In this document: one piece after another, positions 34,278 through 64,000 of the stretch
Position numbering within the stretch: position 1 is the first letter of the stretch
Layout of the letters: each line of letters opens with the position of its first letter
Assembly (NCBI GenBank): GCA_012861695.1
Contig: JAAOOA010000060.1
Coordinates: 11,835,449-11,899,448, forward strand
Reading direction: 5' to 3'
From: Trematomus loennbergii
Lineage: Eukaryota; Chordata; Actinopteri; Perciformes; Nototheniidae
DNA length: 64,000 nt
The notes under the pieces: generated by a model
What the model saw: only the letters and a program-made list of their open reading frames with translations
The model's database searches: none
Told to the model about the DNA's origin: nothing
Program-made: the position numbers and the translations under genes

Positions 34278-34665
34278 TTAAAGGTAGGGTAGGTAAGTTT
34301 GAGAAACCGGCTCGAGATACACTTTTTGTTATATTCCATGGAATGCTCTTATCATCCCGATAGCAATGAATATCTTAAGTGCTTTGACAAAAAATCCATA
34401 AAAAATGTCATCTGTGGAAGCCGTAGTACTGTAAAAAGCACGACCAATCATTTTAGCCGGCCCGGCTAAAATAACTGGATGGCCTACCTGCCTGTCAGCC
34501 TTCCATCTGTGCACAAACTTAACTCGTGCCCTCATTGGTCATGTGCGCGTTCGTGTGTGTTGGAGGAGGGGCTCTGTAAGGAAGTGGCAGATTTTCTCCG
34601 GTTGTGTATTTTCAAATTCTAGCAATCTCGAGCTGGTTTCTCAAACTTACCTACCCTACCTTTAA
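34278..34665 (-). mobile_element. TTAA-flanked MITE, copy 2 (abcc6 3' flank or 3' UTR)
   Basis: A 388-bp element has the same terminal repeats and central palindrome as copy 1 and matches its reverse complement with only scattered differences, including the CCATGGAATG and CGATAGCAATGAATATC blocks. TTAA lies at 34278-34281 and 34662-34665. It begins about 240 nt past the abcc6 stop codon and lies before the likely polyadenylation signal, so it is probably transcribed as part of the abcc6 3' UTR. Confidence 0.85.
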
Positions 34666-34907
34666 TAGCTTGGAGACTCTACAATCCACTGTAGCTTTCT
34701 TCTGAATGTTCATCATCTGAGGATAATAATGTCTGTAGTGTCTGTCAAAAACCAGCGCCAGCATCTGTTCTTGAGATAAATTGAAAATGCCCTCATGGAG
34801 AGGCGTTTTTGAGCTGCCACGAAGCTTGAAATAGCCCAATTTAACGTTAGCAAATAAGGTGCCACATCTGTACACCAGCTGCATGGAACGAAGCGTCCAT
34901 TGAAGAC

Positions 34908-58120
<23,213 letters not shown>

Positions 58121-58548
58121 CAACTTGCTTCTCCTTCTTTCCTGATGCTCCACTTGTTGGGGTCGGTCAGCCCTGCTCCTCACGCTGGTTGTAGCACACA
58201 CTCTTCACCAGCATGTGTGTGTGTGTGTAACAGACGTGGGGCTAGATACTTTAGTATATGTGTCCCTATTAGACTTTCCCTCTCTGGCTAATGGTTGTAA
58301 ATCTTAGTTTTAGCTGGTCCTTGCCTCTCTGTCTGGGTGGCACGAGCTGTGTTTATTAGTGTGTGTTTGAGTTTGTCTGCGGGATTTTTCCTCCGCCTTT
58401 AATAAAACATCTTCTCTCAATGAAACTCTGTTTCTGTCTGCTGCTCTGTTTGAACTGCTGCTGCTCTGAGATCCTGTGTCTTTCTGACTCTCACTCCAGT
58501 CTGTCTGCTGTTTATGAGTGTGTCCTTGTTGGGTGGGTGGAAATACCT

Positions 58549-58554
58549 CTCCCT

Positions 58555-58593
<39 letters not shown>
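58549..58593. repeat. CT microsatellite upstream of abcc6
   Basis: CTCCCT units grade into a pure CT run about 430 bp upstream of the abcc6 ATG (GA-rich on the transcribed strand). It may lie in the promoter or 5' UTR. Confidence 0.9.
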
Positions 58594-58595
<2 letters not shown>

Positions 58596-59603
58596 ACTCA
58601 TACCCCTCTCTCCTCTCCCACATCTGCTGGATTTCAATCAAAACACCACAGCAACTCCCCCTCATTGGGATGACAGTCTCACACCCAGACAGTGACACAC
58701 TCCTCCCACTTTCACTCACTGCCCCTTACCTCCTTTCTCGCTCTTTCTCCCCCCCATCCTCCCCCTTTACCCACATCCGAAACCAGTCGTCTGACCACAC
58801 AGTGTCTGTTTGTGCACAGACATACCTTTTAAACTGAATCCAGCCACACTCACACAAATGCCACGATTTTAAAACCTTCACTATATCCAGGATCTTATCA
58901 ACCTTAGTCACATTTGTGTGACAACTATTCATATGTAACACCAGCGTGGTGCAAAGTTTAACATATTAGCATGTAGGTGTGGAAACCCCTTTGCAAGTGG
59001 ACACTAGCGCTAATCTATCATGTACTGCATGAGTCACAAACGTATGTTTTTCAGAGCAGACATTCAGTGGAAAATGTAGAGCGGCCTGGATGGCGTAAAC
59101 CATCACATGCACTTCCAAGTATTGCAAAAACTTGCTGATATAGGAAGAAAATGGAAGTCATTCAGTTAATAAGTCATCGTATTGGACTAAAACTTGCATG
59201 GTAAGTGGAAAATGTAAATTCATCATGGACCAAAAAGTGTCATGTTGAACTGAAGAGGGTTTATGTCGGAGTACATTTAGTCGGTATAGGTAACCAGTGA
59301 GGGAACTAGGAAAGTGCACTGGGTAGATGTCATTGTTTACGCACATCGCCCCCTCTTGCCTTATTCGTAAAGTCAGTGAGGAACAAGTCTTTGGTGAAAT
59401 CTCGTCTAAAGCTCAACAAAAACAGGCCAAGACTAAAGATGAACGAAAGGATGATGCTTCAGGGAGGACAAATAATTCAGAGCAGCAAGTCAAAGACCGG
59501 AGAAAACAAGAAGAAATCTTAAAGACTTCAGGACCTCCGGGACAGGCAGAGAGTCTCTAGAGAAAGAGAGCCAGCAAGCACAAAGCAAACACAGAGACCC
59601 CTA

Positions 59604-60266
59604 GACCCCGTCCACACGGAGACGAAACGGGTTGTATCCGCTACAGTTCTCTATCATATAGACGGTTCGTCCACACGAGGCCGACACGGAAACGCGGATA
59701 ACGATAACGATAACGATAACGATAATGGCTCCCAAGGTGGTAGATCTGCGGACGAAAGGCTCTGGGGGGCCAAACGGCTCCGTGTGTACGTCCTATACGA
59801 TCATTTACTGATAACGATGAAGCCATAGCCCCGCCTCTCCCCACCTCTGCTGCTCACCCCCGCGTCACCCGCGTCATTGCAGATGTGTTTCGCCAACAAC
59901 AACAACAATGGCGGATCACAGGGTTGCTTTCGTGCTCCAGACGCTACTGACCATGCTACAGATGTTAGTGCAAAAATCTACAGCTCCTCTACCACAACCA
60001 TCAGCAACAAGTGGACATGGAGAACTACATGAACTACATGTTGCTAAATCCACCGGAGAATAAACAGAAGGGCAACCAGGCAACCATGGCAACCATGCTC
60101 GGGGGTCTTATTCGCTGCTGTTGGTGTATTTTGTGGCGGAAGTACAGCGCCACTTACAGGCCCGGCATATGTACTGCAGCGTCTCCAGCGGGTCGAGCGG
60201 TCTCGTGTGGATGGACACGTTTCAACATCGGTTCGTTTTCATTTTCGTTTCCATGTGGATGGGGCC
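59604..60266. mobile_element. Non-autonomous DNA transposon (Harbinger-like), 663 bp
   Basis: The ends are inverted repeats: GACCCCGTCCACACGGAGACGAAA on the left and the complement of GGCCCCATCCACATGGAAACGAAA on the right (20 of 24 positions match). CTA/CTG at the flanks would fit a 3-bp duplication as in PIF/Harbinger, but this is weak. The interior contains an ATAACG tandem array at 59699-59722 and a 51-codon frame at 59908. Superfamily assignment is tentative. Confidence 0.65.
59908..60063 (+). pseudogene. 51-codon frame inside the transposon, possible transposase remnant
   Basis: ATG at 59908 in the context CAACAATGGCGGATC, stop TAA at 60061. It begins MADHRVAFVLQTLLTMLQML and is amphipathic and hydrophobic, then Pro/Ser rich. 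I cannot match it to a specific protein; its position inside a terminal-repeat element suggests the leftover 5' end of an element-encoded protein. Confidence is low. Confidence 0.3.
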
Positions 60267-61231
60267 CTGGTGGAGTGGAGGGGGTCGTAAAACTAGCCAA
60301 TTGCCAGAAAGTCCTTTTGCTACTTAAGCAGATGTTGATGTTTTGTTGAAGTTTTGTTTTAAACCGCAATAAAATACATTTTACAAAAATGTTTGCATTA
60401 GTGTGCAAGGCTAACATACTAAGATGCAGGGGTTTACAGGGCAACATGCATTATTAACATAAACAAATAAAACTAAATAATCCTTTACATCGACTTTTTA
60501 AAAGAACCAAAAAGAGTGTGTGTCTTTAAAGCTCTTTGTAGTCTGCTGCAAAGCATCACAAATTGCGTGATGGTCAAGAGACAGGGGAAAACTTCAGCAC
60601 AGCAGCTGTGCAGGAAAGTATGACAGCTGCACTTGACTAAAACCACCACAGGGCCATCATCACCACAGAGAAGAAACATGGAAAGTTTCGGCAGAGAAGC
60701 AGACCACCACCAGGTCCTGTGTCTCGCCACGTGCAAATGGGAGATTATTATTCTTTAAAAAATGTGTCATCACTTTACGTTTCTCCTCCAGACTAGCAAG
60801 TGTTTCTATTCCCCATAAAGCTAGCTGCTGGTGCAAAATGATTGTGTAACATGACTGATGACAAAATGTTGGAGTGGAACGTGTGTTTTTTATGGAGAAA
60901 TTGGAGGTGAAATTAGGACAGGAACTTTTGAACAAATTCTGGTAAAAATATTGGTTAGAAATAAATATTTGAACTGATGTGTGTTGGGTGTGCTTTGTTA
61001 TGAGATGTGGTCAGGAGGTCAGAAAGTTCAGGATTACATTTTGCTCGACCCAACGTAACATAACATTGGATAAGTGTAATGTAGCAGTCAGACAGGTGTA
61101 AACAAAAAAGATATCCATGGTCTAACCGACTGTTGTGTTATGTCTCAGTCCCACGGCATGAGTGGAGTGTTGCTCCCATCAAGAAATGGACCGAAACACC
61201 TCAGACAGTCTACACAGCCAGTGGGGTGGGT

Positions 61232-61319
<88 letters not shown>

Positions 61320-64000
61320 TGTGTGTGTGTGTGTGTGCGTGTGCGTGCGTGCGTGCGTGTGTGCGTGTGTGTGGCTGTTTACAGTACAATTTATTTGTTC
61401 CAAATAGCTCAGGGTTCAAACACTAAGAAAGAAAGGGATTTCTTCCCTTTCTGTTTTAACTCACGTATAGCTGACATGCTTGATTCTCTGTGGCCAGTTG
61501 TGTTTGTGTTTTCCAATCAACAGTACACAGATGACATCTGGCACTTGGCTGCAGGAGGACTTTTTTAAGGGCGTGTGAGAACTTTCCTCGAAAGGGGCCC
61601 TGGGCATTGTGGTCTCTCGGGCTGTTGAAAAATGTGCATTTATATTCTAGGGGTTTGCAGCAGAGATAGTACCCCCCCTGTTGCCCCGAATAAACTAAGC
61701 ATCTGTCCAAGACACCTCAGCTGATCGGTCCCAGACTGCAGCCTGAGGTTGAGGGTGTTGCAATTCATGGAGAAAAAGTAGCACAAAAACAACAACACTC
61801 GCCGAATCGTGTATATGCAATGAAGAGCGAGAGCTGTGTAGCTGCTGGGACAGGCCCAAGACGCGTTAACGTACACAAACATACACACATTATGGGACTG
61901 CAAATAGGACCAAGAGGAGCTCTGTGCCAGCCGATGGCCAGACTGTTTACACCAGGGGGGGGGAGAGAAAGTGACCGGCATGGACCTGATGGCAGGCTGG
62001 GACTGGAGCAGGGCCACTTGTGGTCATGGCGTGTAGTTGTAGTAATGTGGACCTGGCATTGGCGTTGGATGCAGAGGGTGGCTGTGGGGCCGGGGGAGGC
62101 AGTGCCCCAGCCAAGTCGTGGTGAAGCCGTGGTTAACCCGTCTAGGTCACTTACACTTCCTCTGGCCTCTCTCCCCGGGAGGAAAAACAGTCTAGTCAAA
62201 ATAATGGTGTCATTTTGGCTTCTTACGTTTGAGCGAGGGGAGACAAATTTAGCAACAGCCAAGCAAAGGGAGGGGCTAAAAACAGATTAAGAAACAAGTG
62301 AACAAAATATCTGCTCTGTACTTTTTTTCTCTCTCGTTGCTTTTAAATAAGCAGTCTAAGATCAGAGGCGCAGTTCTAGTGCACGCTGTAAATTCAGATG
62401 TGTCAGCCTACGCAAGCAATTATAAATGGGCTATGTCTTCCGCTTCTCTCCTCCCGCTTTACCCTCCTGCTTTTACCCTCAGTTCCGTCTTAATCTGTCT
62501 TCACTGCTTAACTGTAGTTGAGACTAACCTTTGACTCCGGCCAGCTTCCTGTCTGTCAGCGGAACTGCTGTGCTTTGCTTGATATTATTAGGAAGATACT
62601 TTGTGAGTACTGTATGTGCATAATTGTGTGTGTCAGACCGGTTTCCTCAGTTTGTAGACACCAGACCCGTCTCACATGCCGCTGTGAGTGATATAAGTCA
62701 ACAGGTATTTATCACCTAACTGCCTTGGCACCTGCTGGGGGAATAATTCATAAGATGTCCAAATACTGTTTGATTAGTCACCTACTGTTTAGAAATATTT
62801 ACACACACAAAATAAGGTTTTGGCAAATACAATGTTTTCATTTTCTTTAGATTTATACAAGGTTTCTATCCAAATGTATCGCACGTTGTAATCTGTTTCA
62901 AGAAGTATGAAACTTATGAAATATTACGTTTCTGTTTGTTTTATGTGTTAATGGGTGGAAGATTACATTTGTGTCGAGCGATGAGGAGTTTGTTTATTTG
63001 CTGCTACCATCTCTTTAGTGGAACAGAATCTTAATCTTGGATTTTAAGTCACATCTTTCATGTAGCCTACGTCGCATTTCGCATTTATTGAGACATCAAC
63101 TTATCCAACTCAGCAATCCGTGTATCTACCGTCCAATTGTTTTTCTTTATTAAACAAGTAAACGGAAGAGCGTCTGAGAGACGTTTTTGCTTTTTGCTTT
63201 TCACCTTACTAAATGGTCTAATGGTCATTGGAGCGAGGGGCGGGGCGAAACTCACGGAAGTGATTTCAAAACAAAAGCACTCGTGTGCTTGGAACAGTGA
63301 TAATATTATAAATCAAGCCACTTCTGTTAAGTTTGATGAGGGAAAAAATGATTTTTGCCATTAGTTCTTTGTGAGTTTGACACTGTTGGACTCAGTACTA
63401 GTGAAACTACTCCCACAAGTACTATGAAGTACTTTTACTGTGTACTTTTCCAGTAATCCTCTGTCAATGTCCCCTCCTGAGTACAAGAATGCATGTTTTT
63501 CTGCTATTTTTAATAAGCATTAAAAAGCCTTTCTTCCTGAGACTGATATTATTGGACACTCCACCATGTCAATACGTTTCTCTTTTGTAGTGTATTGGTC
63601 TTTTGTAGAGGTTTTTCATTGCCAGCTAAAATATTGCCTATAGGGCAGCAAATTGGTCAGAACCAGCCCTGGTGTCATCCCCACAGGAAACATGTTCCCA
63701 CGGCTATGGATGCCTAAGTCCATGAGTGGGAAATATAATCTACGTATTCGTCCAGTATTGGATCTTCTAAAGTTTCACCATCCCGGAATAAAACAATAAA
63801 TCTATGTAGGTTATTGGGTTATTTTTCAATATTTGGCAGATGGGACCAAAAAGGGAGGTGTCGCTCAACAGGAACCTTTGATCTTGTGTTGGGTAACATT
63901 GACTCTGTAAACACGACTCTTAAAGTATGTGGGTCACACTGCAGCTTTTCTAAGTAAAATACTTTGATAAATGGTAACTGATGTGAGTCCCATGGTCCCC
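60267..64000. other. Upstream of abcc6, no gene recognised
   Basis: Apart from the GT microsatellite at 61231 I see no supported gene, RNA or complete element. The block at 61800-62280 is GC-richer and has open frames of about 155-165 codons on both strands, but the translations are low complexity and match nothing I know. Confidence 0.5.
61231..61372. repeat. Compound GT microsatellite
   Basis: About 140 bp of GT repeats interrupted by GG twice and grading into GCGT units at the right end, upstream of abcc6. Confidence 0.95.

Larger units (their letters stand above)
32968..34907. other. cep20 upstream region and abcc6 3' UTR
   Basis: Between the cep20 start codon and the abcc6 stop codon (about 1.9 kb). 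The right part (about 33.36-34.9 kb) is likely abcc6 3' UTR containing the MITE at 34278. The left 0.4 kb must hold the cep20 promoter. No TATA box or CpG island stands out. Confidence 0.5.

Noticed and set aside
59699..59722. ATAACG tandem array considered as a CRISPR-like repeat.
   Set aside because: Units are 6 bp with no spacers, inside a transposon in a vertebrate genome.
61765..62290. Overlapping frames of about 155-165 codons on both strands upstream of abcc6.
   Set aside because: GC-rich sequence lowers stop frequency on both strands; the translations are low complexity and match nothing I know.

Overview
The window reads as vertebrate nuclear DNA, almost certainly from a teleost fish. 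Genes are split into many short exons with GT-AG introns, long CA/GT microsatellites are frequent, and short non-autonomous DNA transposons (two hAT-type MITEs with 8-bp target duplications, a TTAA-flanked MITE family, a Harbinger-like remnant) lie in introns and flanks. The species cannot be fixed from sequence alone.

Layout: three genes, all on the minus strand, so transcription runs from high to low coordinates. (1) myh11, smooth-muscle myosin heavy chain, ATG at 22276, running off the left edge; 35 coding exons (about residues 1-1722 of roughly 1970) plus a 27-nt candidate cassette exon are visible. (2) cep20 (FOPNL/FOR20), four coding exons, 32967 to 31274, 144 residues. (3) A complete 31-exon ABCC transporter of the ABCC1/ABCC6 branch, 58120 to 34908, about 1511 residues, best called abcc6. 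The order and shared strand of MYH11, CEP20 and ABCC6 match human 16p13.11 as I know it; human ABCC1, which lies between CEP20 and ABCC6 on the opposite strand, has no counterpart here.

The 22.3-30.9 kb interval holds the 5' part of myh11 (non-coding first exon not located) and several SRF/CArG boxes, including a close pair at 23075-23165. The 58.1-64 kb end is upstream of the transporter and contains simple repeats and a Harbinger-like remnant but no gene I can support. The genes share no pathway: myosin contraction, a centrosome/cilium protein and a plasma-membrane exporter. They are linked by ancient synteny.

Main caution: reconstructing every exon shows 12 places (4 in myh11, 8 in abcc6) where one or two bases are missing relative to the conserved frame. 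Most are in short homopolymers, with intact splice sites and no other disabling change. This looks like uncorrected long-read indel error rather than gene decay, so naive gene prediction on this sequence will produce false truncations.
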